Shown here: positions 8,475-16,907 of the stretch, piece by piece
Layout: each line of letters begins with the position of its first letter
Position numbering within the stretch: position 1 is the stretch's first letter
Source of the DNA: an uncultured Clostridia bacterium
GTDB taxonomy: Bacteria; Bacillota; Clostridia; Oscillospirales; CAG-272
Assembly: GCA_947625265.1 (NCBI GenBank)
Contig: CANQNM010000007.1
Coordinates: 1 to 32,421, forward strand
Direction of reading: 5' to 3'
DNA: 32,421 nucleotides
Notes under the pieces: generated by a model
Seen by the model: the letters and a program-made list of their open reading frames with translations, nothing else
Told to the model about the DNA's origin: nothing
Databases searched by the model: none
Program-made: the position numbers and the translations under genes

Positions 8475-9749
8475 TCACCGGCTTAGATATTTTTCAACCG
8501 CCGCAAGTTTGGCGCAAAGGCAAAGGGCCTCCGTCGCCTTTGTCAATTCTTCAATTTCAGGAAAGGAAGGAGCGATGCGTAGATTTCGGTCCAGAGGATC
8601 CTTTCCGTAGGGGAAGGTGTCACCTACATTTGTAAGTGTTACTCCCAGAGTTTTCGCCAACTCATAGGTGCGCGCGGCGGTTCCTTCGGGCAAATCCAGC
8701 GAGATAAAATATCCTCCCCGGGGTTTTGTCCAACTCCCCACGCCTACCGGGGCAAGTTCGCGTTCAAAAATTCGCAGAACCGTCTCAAATTTCGGACGGA
8801 GAATCTCTGCATGCTTTTTCATGTGTGCATATACGCCCTCCGCGTTGCCGAAGAAGAGCACGTGCCGCAGTTGGTTGAGTTTATCGTTGCAGATGGTCTG
8901 CTTTTCGATGATGCTTCTTGAGAATTCCATGTTCTCCTTCCCGGAGGCCATCATTGCCACACTGCCGCCGGCATAGGTGACTTTGGAGAAGGAAGCGAAA
9001 ATATATGCCATGTTCTCCTTGCCCGTTTTTTTGAGTTCCTCATAGAGATTGAGCAGAGGTTCGCCCCGATCATACAGATCATGAAACGCATAGGCGTTAT
9101 CCCAGAAAATGCGGAAGTCGTCGGCGGCGGGTTCAAGAGCGGCGAAACGACGCACCGTTTCGGGCGAATAGGTTACGCCGGTGGGATTGGAATATTTGGG
9201 TACGCACCAGATGGCTTTCACCGTCGGGTCCTTCACATAGTTCTCCACCTCGTCCATATCGGGACCGCTGGCGGTCATCTTTACGGCGATCAGTTGGGCG
9301 CCGAAGCATTGGGCAATGGCGAAGTGGCGATCATATCCCGGCGCCGGGCAGAGAACCTTGAGATTCTTCACGGTGCACAGGGGCGCGGCCCCTTTGTACG
9401 CGCCGAAAATCATGTGGCGGGCGAAGGTGTCAAACATCATTTGAAGGGAGGAGGACCCTCCCACAAAGATATTTTCGTAGGGAATGTCCAACAGTGCAGC
9501 GAAGAGTTTTCGCATTGCCGGCAAACCGTCAAGAACGCCGTAGTTCCGGCAGTCGGTTCCTTCAAAGCGGGTTTGCGCGTCTTCGTTTAACACGGTGAGC
9601 AGTCCTTCGGAAAGTTCCAATTGTGATGGGGAGGGCTTTCCTCTGGACATATCCAATTTCAGATTGGATTTTTTGTATTCATCGTACTTTTTTAAAAGCG
9701 CTTCTTTTTCTTTGATCAGTTCGCCGTGGGCGGCGGTTTCATAAAGCAT
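8475..9749 (-). CDS. Class I/II PLP-dependent aminotransferase (aspartate aminotransferase-like)
   Basis: LDMSRGKPSPSQLELS, NYGVLDGLPAMRKLFA, VPKYSNPTGVTYS, ASFSKVTYAGGSVAM (PLP lysine region); start set to MLYETAAHGEL. Confidence 0.85.
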   Translation of the reverse strand: MLYETAAHGELIKEKEALLKKYDEYKKSNLKLDMSRGKPSPSQLELSEGLLTVLNEDAQTRFEGTDCRNYGVLDGLPAMRKLFAALLDIPYENIFVGGSSSLQMMFDTFARHMIFGAYKGAAPLCTVKNLKVLCPAPGYDRHFAIAQCFGAQLIAVKMTASGPDMDEVENYVKDPTVKAIWCVPKYSNPTGVTYSPETVRRFAALEPAADDFRIFWDNAYAFHDLYDRGEPLLNLYEELKKTGKENMAYIFASFSKVTYAGGSVAMMASGKENMEFSRSIIEKQTICNDKLNQLRHVLFFGNAEGVYAHMKKHAEILRPKFETVLRIFERELAPVGVGSWTKPRGGYFISLDLPEGTAARTYELAKTLGVTLTNVGDTFPYGKDPLDRNLRIAPSFPEIEELTKATEALCLCAKLAAVEKYLSR

Positions 9750-9884
9750 CACGACCATCCCTCTCATGTACGGTTTATTTGCGGATTTACACCCCACACC
9801 ATTATATCCGCCTTTTTTCTTTTTGTACAGAGGATTGATCAAAATTTCCTTATTCCCGTTTTTTATGGTTTTTATAGGTTTATC

Positions 9885-9907
9885 TTATACTTTCATCTAA
9901 AGTATAA
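9885..9907. promoter_or_regulatory. Perfect 9-bp inverted repeat (operator-like) TTATACTTT-CATCT-AAAGTATAA
   Basis: Lies in the divergent gap between the aminotransferase gene and thyA. Confidence 0.45.
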
Positions 9908-9936
9908 ATATATTTTATATATTGTGCTCGAAAATT

Positions 9937-9970
9937 CTCTTTGCAAAGGCGAAAAGCTATGGTATACTGT
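9937..9970 (+). promoter_or_regulatory. Candidate sigma70-type promoter for thyA
   Basis: TTGCAA - 16 nt - TATACT with extended -10 TGG (ctatggTATACT). Confidence 0.6.
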
Positions 9971-10235
9971 CGGAGGGACGTCTGCATTCAAGAATTCCCA
10001 TGTTCCGATGTGCCCAAAAACCGACGCGTTTGAGCGCGGCGTTTGAAAAAAAAATACCGCCCGTGCGGCGCATAAAGATTTTTGAGAGCGCGTTTTTCAA
10101 ACGGGAGCGCGGGGGAAGGGCGCCACAGCGCCGAAATTCCTTATTCTTAAAGTTCTTAAAAGCGCGTAAGATTCAGGTCGGCCTAAAAACTCAAAAATCC
10201 GGAATTCAAAAATTCAGAGAGGAGCGGTCATAAAA

Positions 10236-11066
10236 ATGAGTTCGGCAGACAGAGCGTTTATCGCCACCTGCAAAGATATTCTCGAAAAGGGAACCATGGT
10301 CACCGATCCCAAAGTCCGTCCCCGGTGGGAGGACGGAAGCCTTGCGTATACGAAAAAACTTTTCGGCGTGGTGAACCGCTACGATTTACGGGAGGATTTC
10401 CCTTTGATCACCCTTCGTCCCATCTCCCTTGAGGCGGCGGTGGATGAAGTGCTGTGGATCTGGCAAAAGAAGTCCTCCAATATAAAGGATCTGCACAGTC
10501 ACATCTGGGACGCCTGGGCGGATGAGAACGGATCGATCGGAAAGGCGTACGGGTATCAGTTGGGCATCAAGCACCGGTATAGGGAGGGGATGTTCGATCA
10601 GGTGGACAGGGTACTCTTCGACCTGAAAAACAACCCCTGTTCCAGGAGAATCTTAACCAATCTTTACAATTTTGAGGATCTGCACGAGATGCGTTTGTAT
10701 CCCTGCGCATACAGTGTGACCTTCAATGTGACGGGCAATACGCTCAACGCCATCCTGAACCAACGCTCTCAGGATATGCTTGCCGCAAATGCCTGGAACG
10801 TGGCCCAATATGCGGCGCTGCTGATGATGTTTGCCCAGGTTTCGGGTCTTGTGGCGGGGGAACTGGTGCATGTCATTGCGGATGCGCACATCTACGACCG
10901 CCACATTCCCATTGTGGAAAATCTTCTCTCCCGTCCCACATACGAAGCTCCAAAAGTGACCCTTGACCGATCGGTCACGGATTTCTATGCTTTTACTCCC
11001 CAAAGTTTTGTTGTGGAAAATTACCGTCACGGTGAAAAGATTCCCAAATTTCCTGTCGCAGTGTGA
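10236..11066 (+). CDS. thyA: Thymidylate synthase
   Basis: LFGVVNRYDLREDFPLITLRPIS, LYPCAYSVTFNVTGNTLNAILNQRSQDMLAANAWNVAQYA; RBS GAGAGGAG. Confidence 0.96.
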   Translation: MSSADRAFIATCKDILEKGTMVTDPKVRPRWEDGSLAYTKKLFGVVNRYDLREDFPLITLRPISLEAAVDEVLWIWQKKSSNIKDLHSHIWDAWADENGSIGKAYGYQLGIKHRYREGMFDQVDRVLFDLKNNPCSRRILTNLYNFEDLHEMRLYPCAYSVTFNVTGNTLNAILNQRSQDMLAANAWNVAQYAALLMMFAQVSGLVAGELVHVIADAHIYDRHIPIVENLLSRPTYEAPKVTLDRSVTDFYAFTPQSFVVENYRHGEKIPKFPVAV

Positions 11067-11106
11067 ATCTGACGGCCTTGGAAGGGACAAAAAACCGGAA
11101 ATCCCC

Positions 11107-11135
11107 TTGACAAACCGGTTTGTGCGTGCTACAAT
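11107..11135 (+). promoter_or_regulatory. Near-consensus sigma70-type promoter with palindrome overlapping the -35
   Basis: TTGACA - 17 nt - TACAAT; ACAAACCGGTTTGT palindrome at 11110-11123. Confidence 0.75.
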
Positions 11136-11141
11136 TCCGCT

Positions 11142-11262
11142 TGCGTTCGGAAAAGAAAAGGGCGCGCAGCCGGGTTTGCCGGGAATGTACGGCGATTGTC
11201 CGCCCAACTTTTTTCGGGATCTGAGGTGCGCCAAAAGCGCTTGCGTCCGCAAGTGCTTTTTT
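11142..11262 (+). ncRNA. Candidate ~120-nt structured RNA (sRNA or attenuating leader)
   Basis: Begins at the predicted TSS of the 11107 promoter and ends in a terminator; closing stem GGCGCGC (11161-11167) with GTGCGCC (11226-11232), internal stem GGCG/CGCC (11191-11204); no convincing ORF. Confidence 0.4.
11233..11262 (+). terminator. Intrinsic terminator
   Basis: AAAAGCGCTTGCG-TC-CGCAAGTGCTTTTTT (one G-U pair) with T-tract. Confidence 0.75.
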
Positions 11263-11346
11263 CAATGAGCGAACAAACTGAAAAAATGCCCGAAGGGTGC
11301 AAAGTCCGCCAAGAGGACTCGCAGGTTCGGCGTTCAGAAAATGCCG

Positions 11347-11435
11347 GGCATGGGGATACTTGGCATGGGGATACCTGGCATGGGGATACCTGGCATGAGG
11401 ATGCCGGGCATGAGGATGCCGGGCATGGGGCGCCG
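11347..11435. repeat. 15-bp tandem repeat, about 6 units (GGCATGGGGATACCT / GGCATGAGGATGCCG)
   Basis: Strict 15-bp register at 11347, 11362, 11377, 11392, 11407; sixth partial unit at 11422. Confidence 0.95.
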
Positions 11436-11556
11436 TCTTCGGACGATGACCGCGCTGTCTGTATGCACACGGAGCGGTTTGCGGGCATTTCAAAATTTGA
11501 ACGTTTAAATTTTTGCATAAATAAAAATGTTTAAAAAATTGGAAAGGACGATAGTC

Positions 11557-11910
11557 ATGGCGAAAAAAGCGGCGACGCCTTCCGCACAGCGGGTGGTGAT
11601 CAGCATTGTGTATATATTCATGGGTGTGGGAACGCTTCTTACGGCGTTGGACGTTCTCAAAGGACTTTTTCATGGGGTCATGCCCGGAACCACCTCTCTT
11701 TTGACGGCGGTGGTGGGCGTGATCACGCTTCTTGCGGGAATTTTCGGGCTGTTCAAACTGAAACGGTCAGCCAGCATCTGGATGGGTGTTTTGATTTTCG
11801 CGGTTTCGGTGCTGAATCTTGTTTTTGCGGTGCTGGACTTGGATTTTCACACTGTCGGAACGGCGCTGATGCAGGCGGCGATTGCCTGGCTTTACATCGT
11901 ATGCGTCTGA
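11557..11910 (+). CDS. Small multi-pass membrane protein of unknown function (117 aa)
   Basis: MAKKAATPSAQRVVISIVYIFMGVGTLL..., about four hydrophobic segments; RBS GGAAAGGA. Confidence 0.75.
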   Translation: MAKKAATPSAQRVVISIVYIFMGVGTLLTALDVLKGLFHGVMPGTTSLLTAVVGVITLLAGIFGLFKLKRSASIWMGVLIFAVSVLNLVFAVLDLDFHTVGTALMQAAIAWLYIVCV

Positions 11911-11930
11911 AAAAGTTTCTTCTGAATCAT

Positions 11931-12040
11931 TCCTGATTTTGAGAAATTGCTCCTGCTTTTGGGGAGGCCGTTTCTGCTTTTTTGGAGAATCGCTTCTGAT
12001 TTCGGAAAGTTATTCCCGATTTAGGGAACCTTCCCCTGTT
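11931..12040. repeat. Degenerate ~20-22 bp tandem repeat (5 quasi-units, CTGATTTTGGGAAAnnnTTC-like)
   Basis: CTG(A/C)TTT-type blocks recur at 11933, 11953, 11974, 11996, 12016 and 12036. Confidence 0.5.
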
Positions 12041-12229
12041 TAAAGCGACCTGAACGGTTCTGAGAACCCGGACTGGAACGGAACTTTTTGAGACTGTTTC
12101 GGCATTTTGTCTGGCCAACGGGCGAGGCGAAAATTGAGGCGGCCGCGTTTGGTCTGCGTCCTGCCGAGAGGGAGGAAAGCGCGCGCCGTTTCACGGCAAA
12201 ACGCCGTGTGCGAGAAAGGAAAAACGGGC

Positions 12230-13618
12230 ATGAACACATTGATTGGGACTTTTACGGAATGCTCCAGAAGTCTTTCTTTTCCGGGGTGCGGAAAAAAGAA
12301 AATTTTTTGCGACAGCCGAGAAACCGCGGCGCACTGCGTCATCCCTTTCGGAAATTTCAAGGCTGATTTTGTCTTTATGCTGAGGGGCGCGGCGCCCGGT
12401 TTACGCAACCTGCTCTCTGTGCGGCTCCTCCAGACGGGTGAAAGTCCTCTGTGTCTTTCACTTTCCGCCGCGGCGCTTCGTGTTTTCCCTGACCGGTACA
12501 TTAGTTATGACTACCCGTATGTGGCGACGTGCGAGCAGTTGACCGACGCCTTTTCGGAACTGGGCGAATCTTTCACGCGGATTCTTCCGGGGCTTTCGGA
12601 ATATATGGCAAACGCCGCGAACCGGAAGAAACTTTTTGCAGACGCTGCAAAAGAAGTGAATGAGTCTTTTAAAAACGATCTTTTTGTCTATGAAAGCGGA
12701 GAGTATACTGTTGCGGAAGAAATGGAGGGATACGACGCCGAAAGGGCGATGCAATATTTTGAGCGCATGAAGACCGCAAGACGTTTTCTTCCTCCCTTCA
12801 CCGAATTTTATTTTGGAAGGACCGGGAGGGCTCTTGAGGGGCTGGGGGGCTACGCGCAGGGAGATGACGACGTGCGAAGACTTCTGGATGTGCCGGAGGA
12901 TCGGATTTTTTTTACCTCCCTGCAAAAGCAGTTGTTCCTTCTATCGAGAAAAAGCAACCGTTTTTCCGCTCTTCCCAAGATCTTTCTGTCCTTTGTTTTG
13001 GCAGAACTTCTGGTTTGTATTCCCTCCGCGCTGATTTTTTCGACGCTTTATCTCTTTTCCGCCGGCGTTTTTGACAGAGCCACCATATTCTCCACCGCCA
13101 TGTCGGAGGGACAGATACAGTTTTTGGCGGTGCCGGTGCTGCTTTCGGGACTGATATTTCTTTGCTTTGATCAAAGCATCATCTACAGGCTTCTGTATCC
13201 GAAGAAACAGTATAAAAGTTACGCAGCGATGGCGCATCCTTTGGAACGGAGGCTTTTTAAGGGACTAGGGACTGTGCTTCTGACGGTATTTGTGACGCTT
13301 ACACTGCTCATGGGCAACATGACCGTCCGGTTTGAGGAGAACCGTTTTGCCAACGGCACGAACTTTTTTACCTACGGCCAGACGTTCTATCTTTACGAAC
13401 AGATCGAAAAGGCGGCGTGGGTAGACCGCCGCGTTGTGTCGGGCGGGAGGACTGTCGAGGGCACCAACATGGTTTTTGAAATGTCTGACGGAACGGTCAT
13501 TGATTTTTACGCTTACGCGTCAAAGGAAAAAATGGAGAAAGAAGTGGCTCCGCTGCTTCTCAAAAAGGGCATAGAAATCGGTCACTTTGAGACTCTTGAG
13601 GAATTCAGTGCTTCGTAA
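12230..13618 (+). CDS. Membrane protein of unknown function
   Basis: ATG 12230 after GAGAAAGGA; at least three strong hydrophobic segments (e.g. IFLSFVLAELLVCIPSALIFSTLYLF, FLAVPVLLSGLIFLCF, VLLTVFVTLTLLMG). Confidence 0.75.
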   Translation: MNTLIGTFTECSRSLSFPGCGKKKIFCDSRETAAHCVIPFGNFKADFVFMLRGAAPGLRNLLSVRLLQTGESPLCLSLSAAALRVFPDRYISYDYPYVATCEQLTDAFSELGESFTRILPGLSEYMANAANRKKLFADAAKEVNESFKNDLFVYESGEYTVAEEMEGYDAERAMQYFERMKTARRFLPPFTEFYFGRTGRALEGLGGYAQGDDDVRRLLDVPEDRIFFTSLQKQLFLLSRKSNRFSALPKIFLSFVLAELLVCIPSALIFSTLYLFSAGVFDRATIFSTAMSEGQIQFLAVPVLLSGLIFLCFDQSIIYRLLYPKKQYKSYAAMAHPLERRLFKGLGTVLLTVFVTLTLLMGNMTVRFEENRFANGTNFFTYGQTFYLYEQIEKAAWVDRRVVSGGRTVEGTNMVFEMSDGTVIDFYAYASKEKMEKEVAPLLLKKGIEIGHFETLEEFSAS

Positions 13619-13628
13619 ATGCAAAGAA

Positions 13629-13648
13629 TTTTGGGACTTGTCCCAAAA
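13629..13648. other. Inverted repeat TTTTGGGAC-TT-GTCCCAAAA
   Basis: 9-bp perfect arms directly after the 12230-13618 gene and before the PHP gene. Confidence 0.6.
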
Positions 13649-13702
13649 AACGGGGAACGGAGCGCGGATGTTTCGAAGAAGTCACAAAGACGGAACAACC
13701 GT

Positions 13703-14452
13703 ATGAAGGTTTTCAAAACCGAAAGGGGGAAAGGAAAAATCAAACTTTTTGACATGCATGTGCATACCAAGGGAATCTCCCTTTGCAGCAGACTCTCCGC
13801 TGGGGATCTGTGCCGGGCGTTGAAGGAGGATCAAACCGACGGTTTTGTACTTACCAACCACTACTCCCCAGCACATCTGAGGGGATCTTTGGGGCAGTGG
13901 CTGAAGAACTATCAGGAGGAATACGAGCGCACTGCCGAAGAGGCGGAAAGATGGGGACTGCGCGCTCTGTTCGGCATGGAAGTAACGCTGGGAACGAGGG
14001 ACTTTCTGCTCTACGGCGTGACGCCGGAGTGCCTGTATGGGAGCGAGCGGCCGCTATGGGAATATACCCTTGAGGAACTGTGGGAATTTGCGCATGAAAG
14101 GGAGGCGCTGCTTGTGCACGCTCATCCCTATCGCGGAGGCGGCGTTCCCGCGGATTTCAGATATCTGGACGGCGTGGAGATCAACTGTCACCCTCTGTAC
14201 CTTCAAAACGCAAAGGAAGAGGTGACCGCTTACGCGAAGGAGCATCGATTGTTCGTGACCTGCGGCAGTGATTATCATGGGGATGTTTACAAGGCGCACT
14301 GCGGGGTGTGGCTGCCGGACGGACTTTCGGGGGAAAAGGAGTTGGCGATGTTTCTAAAAAGCGGTCAGCCGGAACTTCTTGTGCACGACATTGATCCCCG
14401 CCGGGCAGAGCAAACCAACATCTACAACAGGAACCGGAGGAAAGACTCTTGA
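13703..14452 (+). CDS. PHP-domain metal-dependent phosphoesterase
   Basis: FDMHVHT, LTNHY, GMEVTLG, VHAHPYRGG, CGSDYHGD metal-binding motifs. Confidence 0.85.
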   Translation: MKVFKTERGKGKIKLFDMHVHTKGISLCSRLSAGDLCRALKEDQTDGFVLTNHYSPAHLRGSLGQWLKNYQEEYERTAEEAERWGLRALFGMEVTLGTRDFLLYGVTPECLYGSERPLWEYTLEELWEFAHEREALLVHAHPYRGGGVPADFRYLDGVEINCHPLYLQNAKEEVTAYAKEHRLFVTCGSDYHGDVYKAHCGVWLPDGLSGEKELAMFLKSGQPELLVHDIDPRRAEQTNIYNRNRRKDS

Positions 14453-15336
14453 AAAGCGAAGATTTTTACGCTTTTTGCGGGGAATTCGGTTTTCCGGAAG
14501 AGGCGTGCCGGGAACTTCTTGAAAACTATGAGAAACTTCTTTCATTTGACAGGGCGCGCATGCTGCTTGAGGACGTCCGCGCGCGCTGGGAAAGGGGAGA
14601 ATCCCTTGACTTTTGCCGGGTGTGCGGCGATTTGCGGGGAATGCGGGCGGAAACGCGGGTCCACCCTTTTACCTCGGATATGATTTTCTATCTGTACCTC
14701 GCGCCGACGCTCCGGAAACTGTACGAAAAAAGAGGGTACCCCGCGCGATGGTTTACCGGCGTTATGGAGGATCTGCGGTGCAAACTGCTGGAGTGCCGCA
14801 CTGTATACGGAATCTGGGGATCCTTCGTTTCCTCCTGGTTCGCGCGTTTTTACCAATTTTCGCTGTTTGCAATGGGACGTTTGGAATTCTGTCTGATCCC
14901 CTGTCCCTTCGACTATGAAAAGGGCGGCCTTTCCATTCGAAAAGGACAGAAGTGCGTGGATGTACATATTCCGTCCAAAGGGAAGTTGGTAAGGCGGGAA
15001 CTTGCCGATTCCTACAGGGAGGCGGCGGAATTTTTCGGCCCCATGCTTGAAGCGCCCGTGGCCTTTTACTGTGAGAGTTGGCTGCTTTTTGAACACCATG
15101 CCGAGATGCTTCGGGAAGGTTGCGGCATCAGACGTTTTGCGGAGGACTATACCTACATGAGAAGCGCACCGGATGAGCAGGACCTTTGGAGAATTTTTGG
15201 CGCGGAGGACACCGAAACTCCTCAAAACCTCTCGGAGGACACGTCGCTCAAAAGGGCGTACAAGAAAAGATTGCTGGAGGGAAAGCCCGTGTACGGCGGA
15301 GAGGGCATATTCTTCTACCGCTTTTTTGAAATCTGA
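14449..15336 (+). CDS. Acyltransferase-domain (GNAT-like C-terminal) protein, putative
   Basis: TTG start overlapping the PHP gene stop; VDVHIPSKGKLVRRELADSYREAAEFF and FYCESWLL resemble the NAT_N/GNAT_C-type clostridial acyltransferase family (recalled from memory). Confidence 0.5.
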   Translation: MKSEDFYAFCGEFGFPEEACRELLENYEKLLSFDRARMLLEDVRARWERGESLDFCRVCGDLRGMRAETRVHPFTSDMIFYLYLAPTLRKLYEKRGYPARWFTGVMEDLRCKLLECRTVYGIWGSFVSSWFARFYQFSLFAMGRLEFCLIPCPFDYEKGGLSIRKGQKCVDVHIPSKGKLVRRELADSYREAAEFFGPMLEAPVAFYCESWLLFEHHAEMLREGCGIRRFAEDYTYMRSAPDEQDLWRIFGAEDTETPQNLSEDTSLKRAYKKRLLEGKPVYGGEGIFFYRFFEI

Positions 15337-15408
15337 AAAAAGGAAGTCTTCGTCCGGGTGCGCGGATGTACGTGCGGACATGCGGGCGCATGGCTGCAGC
15401 AGGCGCGC

Positions 15409-15513
15409 CGGTGCCCGGTGACCGATACCCGGTATCCGATACCTGGTGCCTGATACCTGGTGCCCGATATTCGGTACCCGGTACCCGGTACTCGGTACCC
15501 GGTGCCCGGTGCA
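15409..15513. repeat. 7-bp tandem repeat, 15 units (consensus CGGTACC / CGATACC / TGGTGCC)
   Basis: 105 bp in strict heptamer register upstream of the carboxypeptidase gene. Confidence 0.93.
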
Positions 15514-15618
15514 CAGACGGAAACTGCGGGAATCCGGCGTAAGACCGGTGCGGGTTTGACACTTTTGGCGGCAGGATGCGCGGGTTTTCGGTGCAAACCC
15601 GCGGAAATTCGGAAAGGA

Positions 15619-15660
15619 ATGAACATGAAAATGAAAATGAACATGAAAATGAAAATGAAA
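15619..15660 (+). repeat. Hexanucleotide repeat ATGAAA/ATGAAC x7 at the start of the carboxypeptidase gene
   Basis: ATGAAC ATGAAA ATGAAA ATGAAC ATGAAA ATGAAA ATGAAA; encodes MNMKMKMNMKMKMK. Confidence 0.97.
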
Positions 15661-16716
15661 TCGCTGTTTTCTCCCCGTCTTTTTTCTTTTACGCTGATAC
15701 TTTCGCTGCTTCTTTGTTCCTGTTCCTCTTCGCGGATCACGGTAGTGACTCACGGCCCGAACGATCCGGGGTACATCCCGGTTTTCGGGGAGACTTTCGA
15801 ACGGACCGATTCCTCGCTGTCGCGCCCTGGCCCTTCCGCCGAACCGTTTTCACCGTCGCCGTCTTCTAAAAACAGTTCGAGCCCTACGCCCCCTCCTTCC
15901 TACCCCGCACCGAATTTTCTCTGCGGACAAAGTTTTGTTTACGACGTTCAGAGGAAAGCTTTTCTTTTCATCGAGGGGAACAATCGGGTAGTTTATCCCG
16001 CCAGCACCACAAAACTGCTCACCATCCTTTACGCGCAGACGCTTCTCCCTCTGGATCGGGTGGTGCGGCCGGGCGATGAACTGGAACTGGTGGGGCCGAA
16101 TTCCTCCATTGCCTACATCAAACCCTATGATACGTCCGGACACAGCCTGACAGTGGAGCAGCTCATCGAGGGAATGCTGCTCCCTTCGGGAAACGATGCG
16201 GCGTATGTTCTCGCGGCGGAAGCGGGCAGGGCGTTGAATCCGGAATGCGCCGATGGCAAGGAGGCGGTGCAGGTCTTTGTTGCCGGTATGAATGCCTATG
16301 CGAAGGAACTGGGACTTTGCGGAAGTGTTTTCCTCACGCCCGACGGGTACGACGATGAAGGACACTATTCCACGCTTGAGGATATGGCGCTGGTGGCACG
16401 GTTGGCGTACGAGGATCCGGTCATTCGCAAATATTCCTCGCTTCTCTATGACGACGTGGTATACCACAGCGGCCACACCAACACCTGGAGAAACACCAAC
16501 TGGTGTTTGGATCCTGAAAGACCGGAGTACTATCTGCCGGAGGTGAACGGGTTAAAAACCGGGGCGGTGAACAAAAACTACTATTGCATCATCTCTTCGG
16601 CGGAAATCGACGGGCAGTCCTTTATCTTCGGCTTTTTCGGAGAAAAAACGATGGAAAACCGGTTTGTCGATACCAAGACGGCTGTGGAGTGGATCAAAAC
16701 GTATATCCTTGTGTGA
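15619..16716 (+). CDS. D-alanyl-D-alanine carboxypeptidase (S11 serine peptidase family), predicted lipoprotein
   Basis: YPASTTKLLTI (SxxK), LLPSGNDAAY (SxN), NGLKTGAVNKN (KTG); signal peptide with lipobox-like LLLCSC. Confidence 0.9.
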   Translation: MNMKMKMNMKMKMKSLFSPRLFSFTLILSLLLCSCSSSRITVVTHGPNDPGYIPVFGETFERTDSSLSRPGPSAEPFSPSPSSKNSSSPTPPPSYPAPNFLCGQSFVYDVQRKAFLFIEGNNRVVYPASTTKLLTILYAQTLLPLDRVVRPGDELELVGPNSSIAYIKPYDTSGHSLTVEQLIEGMLLPSGNDAAYVLAAEAGRALNPECADGKEAVQVFVAGMNAYAKELGLCGSVFLTPDGYDDEGHYSTLEDMALVARLAYEDPVIRKYSSLLYDDVVYHSGHTNTWRNTNWCLDPERPEYYLPEVNGLKTGAVNKNYYCIISSAEIDGQSFIFGFFGEKTMENRFVDTKTAVEWIKTYILV

Positions 16717-16737
16717 TACGGATTATTTTTAGACGTC

Positions 16738-16784
16738 AAAAACCGTCTTGCGGGATCGGCGAGATCCACCAAGGCGGTTTTTGT
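16738..16784. terminator. Intrinsic terminator, probably shared by the convergent dac and rqcH genes
   Basis: AAAACCGTCTTG ... CAAGGCGGTTTTT stem with T-tract. Confidence 0.75.
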
Positions 16785-16907
16785 TTCGGTTCCGATTGTG
16801 TTTTTCCTGTTGCTTGCCGCGGCGACTTTATACAAAAGGCAAGTCCAGGTCCTAAAAAACAGGTCTTTGCGGACTTTACGCTGCCGGAGGAAGCGTTCAG
16901 GCCGCGG

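Noticed and set aside
11191-11204. Fluoride (crcB) riboswitch from GGCGATTGTCCGCC
   Set aside because: Only a short resemblance; the remaining consensus and a CrcB-type downstream gene are absent.
11129-11673. ORFs with CQVSP/PHARY/WHGDT repeats over the 15-bp array
   Set aside because: Low-complexity translations on both strands with no RBS; they reflect the DNA repeat rather than a protein.
14542-15753. 403-aa - strand ORF
   Set aside because: Antisense to the acyltransferase-like gene and its leader; low-complexity HFHFHVH and GYRVPGT runs derive from the hexamer and heptamer repeats.
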